Below are positions 25,627 to 33,344 of a DNA stretch of 64,000 nucleotides, in pieces (within the stretch, counting starts at the first letter, position 1; the number at the start of each line of letters is the position of its first letter). This DNA is from Anaerolineales bacterium (GTDB lineage: Bacteria > Chloroflexota > Anaerolineae > Anaerolineales > UBA4823), in assembly GCA_003105035.1 (NCBI GenBank), contig PQAL01000028.1, positions 42,181 through 106,180 on the forward strand, in the 5' to 3' direction. The notes below the pieces were generated by a model, which made no database searches, was not told the DNA's origin, and was given only the letters and a program-made list of their open reading frames with translations. Both the position numbers and the translations under genes were made by a program.

Positions 25627-26751
25627 TGGAGTATTACATTCAAGGAGCTTGTTCAGCACTTCGATAAATACACGAACCATGGCTTCGACATTGATCTCAT
25701 CCGCCACAATGCGATAGGAAGCTGCGCCCATCTGGCGGAGCCTGGTCCTGTCCGACAACGCCTGTTGAAGGGTATTTGTTAAGGCTGCTAAGTCTCCTGG
25801 GGGAACTTGCCAGCCATTTTCTTTTCGTACCAGGTCATCCTGAGTGCCATCACCCTGGGCAACGACCACTGGCAACCCTTGGGCCATGGCCTGCTGGATG
25901 GCTAACCCGCCCGTACCTGGCAAAACAAACAGGTCAGCTTGTGCGTAATACGGAATCAGTTCCTCGCCTTGCCTGGCACCGGGGAATTCTGCAGCTGGGT
26001 AGAGCTGAGTAGCCAAATCTACCAGCCTAGACTTTTCCGGACCATCCCCAACGATGACCAGGTGGGGTTGAAGACCCTTCGGGAGACTGGCACACGCTCG
26101 AAGCAACAGGTCGATGCGTTTACGTGCCTGGAGGCGACCGACGAAGAGCACATTTGGTTGGCTGTCTGCCTTAATTAGCCGGAGAGGAGGGGCTGATTCG
26201 GGTGCTGGGTCAACGGCGTTGCATGCCACGTAAACCTGCTCGGAGGGTAATCCTAATTGACGGTATTGTTCAGCACCCTGTCGGCTGTAGGCAATGATCG
26301 CATCCAGTGAGTGCAATATACTTAACCGTTCTCGGGCACGAAAACCTGCCAGGCTACCTGTAATGGCTGGGGCACCCAGTCCCCAACCAACCACCTTCCT
26401 GCCCTGCGCATGCATCCAGCGGATCGCCTGCCGTGTGGTGGGATAGCGGGGGTTGGCTTCAACAATCAGGACATCAGGTTGCCAGCTTTGCAGCCACTCC
26501 AGGAATCCTGGCTGCCAGCAGACAAACAAGGACGAGCTAGGGTCACTAAAATAACGGTTCGAAATACGGACTAATTGGGCAGTCTGCAGTTGGTTTACAG
26601 GTGCAATGCCCTCAATGGGAAGAGGCTGACCGGCAAGGACGCTCAGTCCCGCCCGGCAAGAACCAGCCAATAAATCGAGAAAAGCAGCCCGATAGGTGGG
26701 TATTACCCGCTGCTGTAAACCCAGCCTGCCCGGGAAGGTGTCGCTGTTCAT
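25612..26751 (-). CDS. GT4-type glycosyltransferase
   Basis: This is a GT-B glycosyltransferase of 379 residues, last gene of a minus-strand polysaccharide cluster. The C-terminal domain begins NVLFVGRLQARKRIDLLLRA, a family-4 signature, and continues with AMAQGLPVVVAQGDG and ENGWQVPPGD. The N-terminal domain is less typical. The start overlaps the stop of the upstream glycosyltransferase gene by 4 bases (ATGA), so translation is probably coupled. Confidence 0.88.
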   Translation of the reverse strand: MNSDTFPGRLGLQQRVIPTYRAAFLDLLAGSCRAGLSVLAGQPLPIEGIAPVNQLQTAQLVRISNRYFSDPSSSLFVCWQPGFLEWLQSWQPDVLIVEANPRYPTTRQAIRWMHAQGRKVVGWGLGAPAITGSLAGFRARERLSILHSLDAIIAYSRQGAEQYRQLGLPSEQVYVACNAVDPAPESAPPLRLIKADSQPNVLFVGRLQARKRIDLLLRACASLPKGLQPHLVIVGDGPEKSRLVDLATQLYPAAEFPGARQGEELIPYYAQADLFVLPGTGGLAIQQAMAQGLPVVVAQGDGTQDDLVRKENGWQVPPGDLAALTNTLQQALSDRTRLRQMGAASYRIVADEINVEAMVRVFIEVLNKLLECNTPSSTG

Positions 26752-27782
26752 AGCTGCATTGCTTCCAGATACCCTTCCACCATCCGATCGATCCCAAAGG
26801 CTACTTCAGCCCTACGTCTGGCAGCGAGGCGATAATCAGCCTGAAAATCGAGAATGCGGTTGACTGCCACGGACAACCCATCAAGATCGGGAGGGTCCAA
26901 TTTCCAAGGGTCACCGCCATAAGGCACCAGCAGACCTGAGCCCTCGGTCACAATCTCGGACAAGGCACCCGTATCGAAGCCCGCTACCGGCAAACCACAA
27001 GCCAGGGCTTCGATGACAGAATTTGGGCAGGCTGGGTTGATATCTGCAGCGAATAAAACATGGGCAGAGCGGTCAATTTCGGGGATGATCTCAGCTGGCA
27101 CCTGCCCGGTGAAGTTCAACATAAGATTGGTGCGAGCGATCCATTCCTGTTGTAATGCCTGGGATACACGCCCCACCACCACGACCTCAATTTCGCGCTT
27201 GAAGTTGTCACGTAAGAGTTCTCCCAGCCGGACGGCATTCTGTAAACCAGCTTCATAACCACTGCCCAGGGTGCCTTCCACCACCAGGATGCGGTAGTGT
27301 TCAGCAGGCAAATCCCCTTCACCTGTAGGGGTGTAATGTTCCAAGTCTACGCCATTGTGAACCACCCGATACTCAACCCGGGTTTTTCCATACACCTCTT
27401 CCCACCAGCGGTGTGAGAACTCACTCTGATAAATGATCTGGTCAGCAAGCCGCTGGCGGATGGTAGATAGTATGAAATTCCCATATTCGGAACGGAAATA
27501 ATGACGCCACCCGGTATGCGTCTTGCGGTGGATCCAGTTCATCCCATCCAGCCGCTGAAAGATGCGTACTCCCCTACGTTTGGCCCGCCATAGCCCTGCT
27601 AAATCGCGCGTTCCCCCAATCACTAAGATGGTATTGTACGGAGTATCGCGCAGGTTGAAAGTGACCTCATACCCCCGCTCGAGTAATCCATTTACCAGCC
27701 TTCCCCGAAAGGAAACCATCCCACCAATACCATGCACTTTGGGGATGATACATACCCTGCGGATCGAGCGGTTACTTTCCAT
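26748..27782 (-). CDS. GT4-type glycosyltransferase
   Basis: This is a 344-residue glycosyltransferase. The start is placed at the Met of MESNRSIRRVCIIPKVHG, which opens the first Rossmann strand. It overlaps the end of the acyltransferase gene by 11 bases; the reading frame upstream of it is open but is a shadow of that gene. Family signs are HNGVDLEHY, EALACGLPVAGFDTGALSEIV and GLLVPYGGDPW. It belongs to the four-gene minus-strand cluster. Confidence 0.87.
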   Translation of the reverse strand: MESNRSIRRVCIIPKVHGIGGMVSFRGRLVNGLLERGYEVTFNLRDTPYNTILVIGGTRDLAGLWRAKRRGVRIFQRLDGMNWIHRKTHTGWRHYFRSEYGNFILSTIRQRLADQIIYQSEFSHRWWEEVYGKTRVEYRVVHNGVDLEHYTPTGEGDLPAEHYRILVVEGTLGSGYEAGLQNAVRLGELLRDNFKREIEVVVVGRVSQALQQEWIARTNLMLNFTGQVPAEIIPEIDRSAHVLFAADINPACPNSVIEALACGLPVAGFDTGALSEIVTEGSGLLVPYGGDPWKLDPPDLDGLSVAVNRILDFQADYRLAARRRAEVAFGIDRMVEGYLEAMQL

Positions 27783-28227
27783 CCCTGGTGCCCACACAGC
27801 GGGCTGGCATACCCGCCCAAATTTCATTTTCGCCGGTCGACTCAAGCAGAACGGCATTCGCGCCAATGACGCTACCCTTGCCGACCGTGAGGATACCTTC
27901 TTTACATAAGATCTTCGCACCGGGGCAAAGGATACTATCGTCTTCGATGACAATTCCCTTGAATTTAGACTGTTCTATGGGGCGGTAGATATCCGCTCTT
28001 CCCAAAGTGACCCCTGGGTATATCTTCACCCGTGCTCCAATCGTGCTGGCTGAATGGATTACCACCCCAAAACCTCCGTGAGCCAGCTCAAGACCATCTC
28101 CCACCACCACCGAGCGAGGGATCTCTACCCCGAGAAGTTTTAAAATGTAATAAGCAATGCTTCCGAGCACAGGTGTTTTGCGGGCAGAAACCAACCGGGC
28201 GTAAATATCACGTGTCATATGCGGCAC
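27772..28227 (-). CDS. serine-acetyltransferase-like hexapeptide acyltransferase
   Basis: This is a left-handed beta-helix acyltransferase of 151 residues. Hexapeptide-type turns are visible (VVIHSASTIGARVKIYPGV, and ILTVGKGSVIGANAVLL), as is the terminal AGMPARCVG, common in CysE/WbbJ-type enzymes. It is too short for a full serine acetyltransferase, which has an extra N-terminal helical domain. In this cluster it more probably acetylates a sugar. The first codon is GTG; an ATG three codons later (28218) is an alternative start. Confidence 0.85.
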   Translation of the reverse strand: MPHMTRDIYARLVSARKTPVLGSIAYYILKLLGVEIPRSVVVGDGLELAHGGFGVVIHSASTIGARVKIYPGVTLGRADIYRPIEQSKFKGIVIEDDSILCPGAKILCKEGILTVGKGSVIGANAVLLESTGENEIWAGMPARCVGTRDGK

Positions 28228-28269
28228 ATGAAGGAAGTTACCTGCGAAACACGGGAAGGATAGAGAAAC

Positions 28270-29586
28270 TCATCGGTCCTGCTTCCCATCGCCCAGGCGG
28301 AGGAATGTGAAGCCTGCACTAGACCACGATTCCTTGTCCCAGGCTCCCACGGTGTCGATCACCCAACGGGCGGAAGAGACCTGTCTGACCCACGCTGGAT
28401 CTAGCTCTTTCAATTCCTTATGACCGACCAATAAACAAAGCAGGTCAGTGTCTCGTATGGCGTCTTCTAAACGCAGCGATAGGGTGACACCCGGTATCGA
28501 TGCATCCGGTTTGTTTGGCTCATAGGCAGAGAGGATCACACCTGCCTCAGTAAGCAAGCGTGCCACCTCAATCGCCGGACTTTCACGCAGGTCATCCACA
28601 TCGGGTTTAAAGGCTAAGCCGAGAAGACCAATATGCTTCCCAGGTAGCTTACCGTCAAAAATACCTGATATAAGATCGAAAACAAAGTGCGGTTGGGTAT
28701 CGTTCAGATGACGGGCTGCAATGATGAGCTCAGTCAGATCGGGAGCGGCCTCTACCAGGAACCAGGGATCGACGCTGATGCAATGACCGCCCACCCCTGG
28801 GCCAGGATTCAAGATCTTCACCCGAGGATGCCGGTTTGCGATGCCGATCGCCTCCCAGATGTCCACGCTGAATCGTTGGGCCAGGCGTGAAAATTCGTTG
28901 GCGATGGCAATGTTGATATCCCGGTAGGTATTCTCCATCAACTTGACCATCTCAGCCGTGGTGGCATCGGTGAGGACAATCTCACCCCTGACAAAATGGG
29001 CATATAGATCACGTCCAGCTTCCGCTGAGGCGGCATTGATGCCTCCGATCACGCGTGCATTCTCGGTCAGCTCCTGGAGGATCCTGCCGGGCAGTACCCG
29101 CTCAGGTGAATAAGCCAGTAGAAAATCAACCCCGGCTTTCAATCCCAAGCCTTCCAGGATCGGCTTGACGAGATCAAGCGTAGTGCGCGGTGGAGAGGTT
29201 GATTCGAGCACAACCAGGTTCCCACGGCGCAGGTGGGGTAAGATCGATTGGGTTGCAGCAGTCACGGCGCGCATATCAGCCAGGCGATACTCGCGTCCAT
29301 TTTGGACTTTCTGTTCGTCGTTATAAAATGGGGTTGGCACGGCGATGATGAACGCATCTGCTGACTCAGGGGTATCACTGATCACCAGTCTTCCTGCTGA
29401 TAACGCTTCCTTGACTAATTTTCCCAGGCCCGGTTCAGAAATATGCAGCTCACCGTTACGCAAAGTGGACACCACACGGGGATTATTATCTACACCGATT
29501 ACGTGCAGTCCATGAGTGGCAAATGTACTGGCAGTTGGCAGTCCGATGTAACCCAAACCTAATACACAGACTTTATCGAATTTCAT
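28270..29586 (-). CDS. nucleotide-sugar dehydrogenase (UDP-ManNAc dehydrogenase-like)
   Basis: This NAD-dependent enzyme of the UDP-glucose/UDP-N-acetylmannosamine dehydrogenase family makes a uronic-acid nucleotide sugar. The NAD motif is VLGLGYIGLPTA, and the catalytic cysteine lies in GGHCISVDPWFLV, a form typical of the WecC branch. The C-terminal domain begins GLAFKPDVDDLRESPA. The start is set by GGAG upstream of the Met in MKFDKVCV; 438 residues is the normal length. It is the first gene of the minus-strand polysaccharide cluster, so it would feed the two glycosyltransferases downstream. Confidence 0.93.
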   Translation of the reverse strand: MKFDKVCVLGLGYIGLPTASTFATHGLHVIGVDNNPRVVSTLRNGELHISEPGLGKLVKEALSAGRLVISDTPESADAFIIAVPTPFYNDEQKVQNGREYRLADMRAVTAATQSILPHLRRGNLVVLESTSPPRTTLDLVKPILEGLGLKAGVDFLLAYSPERVLPGRILQELTENARVIGGINAASAEAGRDLYAHFVRGEIVLTDATTAEMVKLMENTYRDINIAIANEFSRLAQRFSVDIWEAIGIANRHPRVKILNPGPGVGGHCISVDPWFLVEAAPDLTELIIAARHLNDTQPHFVFDLISGIFDGKLPGKHIGLLGLAFKPDVDDLRESPAIEVARLLTEAGVILSAYEPNKPDASIPGVTLSLRLEDAIRDTDLLCLLVGHKELKELDPAWVRQVSSARWVIDTVGAWDKESWSSAGFTFLRLGDGKQDR

Positions 29587-29713
29587 ACCTGCTCCATGAT
29601 CACCTCGGAAGAAGCCCGAGAGAGTTTTATTCAAGAATAAAGCTTTCTAGACAATTATCCCACAATATTTTCCGGCATTCACCTGTGCAACGGTGAAACG
29701 CTTATGAATATGA

Positions 29714-29750
29714 TCCATGATGGCGTTTTTTGACCCAAATCTATCATGGA
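29714..29750. repeat. 8-bp inverted repeat upstream of lexA
   Basis: TCCATGAT (29714-29721) and ATCATGGA (29743-29750) are exact reverse complements 21 bases apart, in the region between the divergent nucleotide-sugar dehydrogenase and lexA genes. They could be an operator. Confidence 0.5.
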
Positions 29751-29756
29751 GCAGGA

Positions 29757-29791
29757 GTTCACTTTTCAACTTTTATCGGTTCACTTTTCAA
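29757..29791. repeat. 13-bp direct repeat, 22-bp period, upstream of lexA
   Basis: GTTCACTTTTCAA occurs at 29757-29769 and again at 29779-29791. The period of 22 bases is about two helical turns, as expected for two copies of a protein bound on one face. It lies 28 bases before the lexA -35 box. Confidence 0.65.
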
Positions 29792-29818
29792 GTTTGAATA
29801 ACATAAGTTACGAGCTAC

Positions 29819-29847
29819 TTGACATCGAACGAATGTTCTGGTATTAT
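29819..29847 (+). promoter_or_regulatory. lexA promoter
   Basis: TTGACA (29819-29824), exactly 17 bases, then TATTAT (29842-29847). The spacer contains the SOS operator. Confidence 0.85.
29826..29839. promoter_or_regulatory. SOS box (LexA operator) in the lexA promoter
   Basis: CGAACGAATGTTCT fits the Gram-positive-type LexA site CGAACRNRYGTTYG at all positions but the last. It lies between the -35 and -10 boxes, so bound LexA would block RNA polymerase: classical autorepression. A weaker half-matching copy, GAACAACTGTAC, lies at 29857-29868. Confidence 0.85.
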
Positions 29848-29888
29848 AAGTTTATAGAACAACTGTACTGATATTTCGGAGGTGAAAG

Positions 29889-30614
29889 ATGACACCCAGG
29901 CGTCGCAGCTCGACTCTCACTGAGCCACAGATCAAAGTCCTCAAGGTGATTGAAGATTATCAAAACAATAACGGCTTTCCCCCTTCCATCCGTGATATCC
30001 AGGATATGGGAAAGTTTTCTTCAACATCCGTAGTCAATTACTACCTGGATCAATTGGAGAGCATGGGGCATATCAAACGCTCAGGGCGAGTCTCGCGCGG
30101 GATACGCCTGATGAAACCGTTTAATGAGATCGCCCAATCAACAAAAGGGATGGTGCAAAATGTGCGCGAGTCAGTAGAGCAGGTGCTACGCATCCCGGTA
30201 ATGGGGCGAATCTTCGCCAGCGAACCAGTCCCGGTTCCGGGTTCAGATTTTGCCTACCTGGACGCAGAGACAGTGGTCAACGTTGCCCGCAGTATGCTTC
30301 CAGCTCGTGAAAAAGTGGAAGAGCTGTTTGCCCTCGAAGTAAATGGCGATTCCATGATCGATGCGATGGTCAATGATGGTGACATCGTGATTATGAAACC
30401 TGCCAAAGATGTTCACAATGGAGACCTGGTAGCCATCTGGCTGCGCGATAAAGACGAAACCACATTAAAGTATTTCTACCTGGAAGATGGAAAAGTTCGC
30501 CTGCAACCAGCCAATCCCACCATGAAACCGATCTTCATCGATGACCCAACCACTGTGGATATCCAGGGCAAGATCGTGATGATCATCCGCCCTTGTCAAA
30601 TGTCTCTTTTATAG
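29889..30614 (+). CDS. lexA: LexA SOS repressor
   Basis: LexA represses DNA-repair genes and inactivates itself by RecA-stimulated cleavage. The N-terminal winged helix has PPSIRDIQDMGKFSSTSVVNYYLDQLE. The C-terminal S24 peptidase domain has catalytic S155 (NGDSMIDAMV) and K194 (TTLKYFYLE). The cleavage site, by position, is A110-S111 in GRIFASEPVPV, where most LexA proteins have Ala-Gly. At 241 residues it is slightly longer than the E. coli protein. GGAGGTG precedes the ATG. The promoter carries an SOS box, and a strong terminator follows, so it is a single-gene unit. Confidence 0.96.
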   Translation: MTPRRRSSTLTEPQIKVLKVIEDYQNNNGFPPSIRDIQDMGKFSSTSVVNYYLDQLESMGHIKRSGRVSRGIRLMKPFNEIAQSTKGMVQNVRESVEQVLRIPVMGRIFASEPVPVPGSDFAYLDAETVVNVARSMLPAREKVEELFALEVNGDSMIDAMVNDGDIVIMKPAKDVHNGDLVAIWLRDKDETTLKYFYLEDGKVRLQPANPTMKPIFIDDPTTVDIQGKIVMIIRPCQMSLL

Positions 30615-30636
30615 AGGCATTTCTTTCAATAAGACC

Positions 30637-30668
30637 AAAGCTGAAATCCTGAGGATTTCAGCTTTTTT
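30637..30668 (+). terminator. intrinsic terminator after lexA
   Basis: AAAGCTGAAATCC (30637-30649) pairs perfectly with GGATTTCAGCTTT (30653-30665) around a 3-base loop, and the T run continues to 30668. Confidence 0.93.
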
Positions 30669-30738
30669 GTCCCCCAACTAGCCAGGCATTCGAATCCTTA
30701 TCCCGGCTCTAATAACCAACATCTGGTAGAATTCCGGT

Positions 30739-31371
30739 ATGCTCCTTGTTGGTACGCATTCACCTATCCCGGCAACCAAACGAATCCTGGACATCATCGT
30801 TACTATCCCCAGCATTATCCTTCTGTCTCCGTTATTACTGGTCATTGCCATCCTGGTCAGGATTAATTTCGGAAGCCCGATCATCTTCAGGCAAAAACGC
30901 CCGGGATTCCATGGGAAACCCTTCTGGGTGCACAAATTCCGCTCAATGACCAATGAACGTGATGACCAGGATCAGCTGCTGCCTGATGGGCAGCGTATGA
31001 CGCGCCTGGGCCGATTCCTTCGCTCCACTAGCCTGGATGAGTTGCCGGAGATGATTAATGTGCTGCGTGGAGAGATGAGCTGGGTGGGGCCACGGCCATT
31101 GCTGATGCAATACCTGGAGCGGTATTCCCCTGAACAGAACCGCAGGCATGATGTGTTACCAGGGATCACCGGCTGGGCGCAAATTAATGGGCGGAATGCA
31201 CTCACCTGGGAAGAAAAATTCGAGCTGGATGTGTGGTATGTGGACCACTGGTCGCTCTGGCTGGATATAAAAATCCTATTGTTGAGTGTCGTCAAAGTAT
31301 TGCAACGCCAGGGGATTAATCAACCAGGTCAGGCTACTGCAGATGAGTTCATGGGCAACCATGAATCCTAA
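30739..31371 (+). CDS. bacterial sugar transferase (undecaprenyl-phosphate sugar phosphotransferase type)
   Basis: This is a membrane-associated phosphoglycosyl transferase of the WcaJ/PssY family, 210 residues. It attaches the first sugar phosphate to the lipid carrier in exopolysaccharide synthesis. One hydrophobic N-terminal segment (IIVTIPSIILLSPLLLVIAIL) is followed by the signatures FRQKRPGFHGKPFWVHKFRSM, RFLRSTSLDELPE, MSWVGPRP, and PGITGWAQINGRN. It lacks the long N-terminal multi-helix domain of WcaJ, so it is the minimal form. It probably starts the chain extended by the glycosyltransferases of the minus-strand cluster across lexA. Confidence 0.94.
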   Translation: MLLVGTHSPIPATKRILDIIVTIPSIILLSPLLLVIAILVRINFGSPIIFRQKRPGFHGKPFWVHKFRSMTNERDDQDQLLPDGQRMTRLGRFLRSTSLDELPEMINVLRGEMSWVGPRPLLMQYLERYSPEQNRRHDVLPGITGWAQINGRNALTWEEKFELDVWYVDHWSLWLDIKILLLSVVKVLQRQGINQPGQATADEFMGNHES

Positions 31372-32284
31372 TATCGGGGAGCTGGCAGCACTCCTTACTG
31401 CAATGTGTTACTCCATCTCATCCATATTTTTCACCGTTGCTGGACGGAAATTTGGTCCGGCAGTCTCCAACCGGGTGAGACTGGTGGTGGCAATCCTCCT
31501 TCTCTGTAGTGTACACTGGCTTATTTATGGCACACCGTTACCAGTTAATGCCGAGGTGGAACGCTGGTTCTGGTTGGGGATTTCTGGCATCGTTGGGTTG
31601 GCAATCGGTGATCTGTTCCTTTTCAAGGCATATATCTCGATGGGCCCGCGCATTGGATTGCTCTTCCTCAGCCTGGCACCCGCTATTGCCACTCTGCTGG
31701 CATGGGTTTTCCTGGGAGAGACACTCAGCGTGGGAAGCATTTTTGGCATTATCCTTACCCTGGCAGGCATCACCTGGGTGGTGCTGGTAAGTAACAGCCG
31801 AAGCGAGACCCAGCAAACAGTAGAGAGATCCATTGCAAGCCGGATTGATGCAAAGGGCGTCCTGGCGGGATTAATTGCCGCCTCAGGGCAAGCATTGGGT
31901 GTCGTCCTGGCAAAAAACGGGCTGAAGGGAAATTTTCCAGCGTTATCAGCCAATGTCATCCGCATGAGCGCAGCTTTCCTGGCTTTTTGGCTGGTAACGA
32001 TACTGCAAAGGCAGGTTGTTTCTACCATTCAGCGAGTGAAAGATCAAAGGTCGGGAATGGTGTATATCCTGGGTGGAGCGTTATTCGGCCCGCTGATCGG
32101 TGTTTCCTTATCGTTATTTGCCATACAGAATACCAGCATCGGGATCGCCAGCACCATCATCGCCCTACCGCCCATTTTCCTGCTGCCCATCGGTCACTTC
32201 GTATTTAAAGAGAAAATATCCTGGCAGGCGGTGACCGGTACTATCGTCGCGGTGACCGGTGTAGCTATGCTATTTTGGTTATAA
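31361..32284 (+). CDS. DMT-superfamily (EamA) transporter
   Basis: This is a drug/metabolite transporter with ten predicted membrane helices in two EamA halves (LAALLTAMCYSISSIFFTVAGRKFG...; GVLAGLIAASGQALGVVLAKNGLKG...). It has 308 residues. The start is taken at the ATG overlapping the last codons of the sugar-transferase gene; another ATG 18 bases upstream is possible. The second half ends GTIVAVTGVAMLFWL. The substrate is unknown. It may be part of the same transcript as its neighbours on both sides. Confidence 0.88.
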   Translation: MNPNIGELAALLTAMCYSISSIFFTVAGRKFGPAVSNRVRLVVAILLLCSVHWLIYGTPLPVNAEVERWFWLGISGIVGLAIGDLFLFKAYISMGPRIGLLFLSLAPAIATLLAWVFLGETLSVGSIFGIILTLAGITWVVLVSNSRSETQQTVERSIASRIDAKGVLAGLIAASGQALGVVLAKNGLKGNFPALSANVIRMSAAFLAFWLVTILQRQVVSTIQRVKDQRSGMVYILGGALFGPLIGVSLSLFAIQNTSIGIASTIIALPPIFLLPIGHFVFKEKISWQAVTGTIVAVTGVAMLFWL

Positions 32285-32297
32285 GCATATAATTAGG

Positions 32298-33194
32298 ATG
32301 ACCATGATTTTTGATAACATTTTATACCGGGCTCTCTACCGCATTCGCAGGTTCGAAGAAACGGTGGCGGATAATTTTACCCGTGGCGTATTTCACGGTA
32401 CCACACACACCTGCCTGGGGCAAGAAGCTAACGCAGTTGGAGTACTCACCCAGATCCAGGAAAACGACATCGTCTTCAGCAATCATCGCAGTCACGGCCA
32501 TTTCTTAGCGTACGGAGGCAATCCACGAGCATTATTTGCCGAACTAATGGGCCGGTCCACCGGGGTGTGCGGGGGAAGAGGCGGTTCGCAGCACCTGCAT
32601 TGGCGTAACTTCTATTCCAATGGGATTCAGGGTGGCATTGTACCAATCGCCACGGGCATGGCATTGGCAGAGAAATTTAAACGTTCAGGAGACATTACCA
32701 TCGCCTTCCTGGGCGATGGCACCCTCGGAGAAGGCGTTATCTATGAGGCCTTCAACATGGCCTCGCTATGGCAGGCACCGATCCTCTACGTGCTTGAAAA
32801 TAACCACATTGCCCAGACCACACCTTCTGAGTATGCCGTGGCGGGGAGTGTCCCAGACCGCTTCAGAGCATTCAATATTCCTGCTCAAGAGCTGGATACA
32901 TCTGACGTGCATGAAATCCTGGCAGTTGCCGCGGAATTACTTTCACAGGTACGCCAGGCTAGTTCCCCGCAGGCGATGATCATCAATACCAGACGGTTTG
33001 GACCCCACTCAAAGGGTGATGATACCCGCGATCCAGTAGAGATCGATTCTATGCGAAAGAATTATGACCCGATCAAGATCCAGGCTGCTCGTTTAAATAC
33101 TGAGGAGAGGAAGACCATTCATGCTGAGGTTGATGAAGAAATAAAAAATGCATATGAGCAAGCAGCTAATGATCCATTCCCATCGTTCGGATGA
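32298..33194 (+). CDS. thiamine-diphosphate-dependent dehydrogenase E1 alpha subunit, without an adjacent beta subunit
   Basis: This is an E1-alpha-type protein of 298 residues (acetoin/pyruvate dehydrogenase family). Substrate-channel and cofactor motifs are intact: SNHRSHGHFLAYGG, the ThDP motif GDGTLGEGVIYEAFN and then ENNHIAQT. E1-alpha needs a beta partner to make an active site, yet the next genes encode a flavoprotein and a glycerol-phosphate dehydrogenase. It could pair with a beta subunit elsewhere. It is slightly short at the C-terminus compared with the usual 320 residues or so. The 150 bases that follow contain nothing I can recognise. Confidence 0.9.
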   Translation: MTMIFDNILYRALYRIRRFEETVADNFTRGVFHGTTHTCLGQEANAVGVLTQIQENDIVFSNHRSHGHFLAYGGNPRALFAELMGRSTGVCGGRGGSQHLHWRNFYSNGIQGGIVPIATGMALAEKFKRSGDITIAFLGDGTLGEGVIYEAFNMASLWQAPILYVLENNHIAQTTPSEYAVAGSVPDRFRAFNIPAQELDTSDVHEILAVAAELLSQVRQASSPQAMIINTRRFGPHSKGDDTRDPVEIDSMRKNYDPIKIQAARLNTEERKTIHAEVDEEIKNAYEQAANDPFPSFG

Positions 33195-33344
33195 AAGAGA
33201 TGTAAACCAGTTTCTCGTCATTATCCAACACCACATCAGACTCCAAGATTGAAGAGTGGGAAGATAACAAGCTATGAAGAACAATCCAGAATGGAAGCAT
33301 AAAGGTGATATCAAGGGCAGCACGGCTCTTCCAGGAGCCACTCT

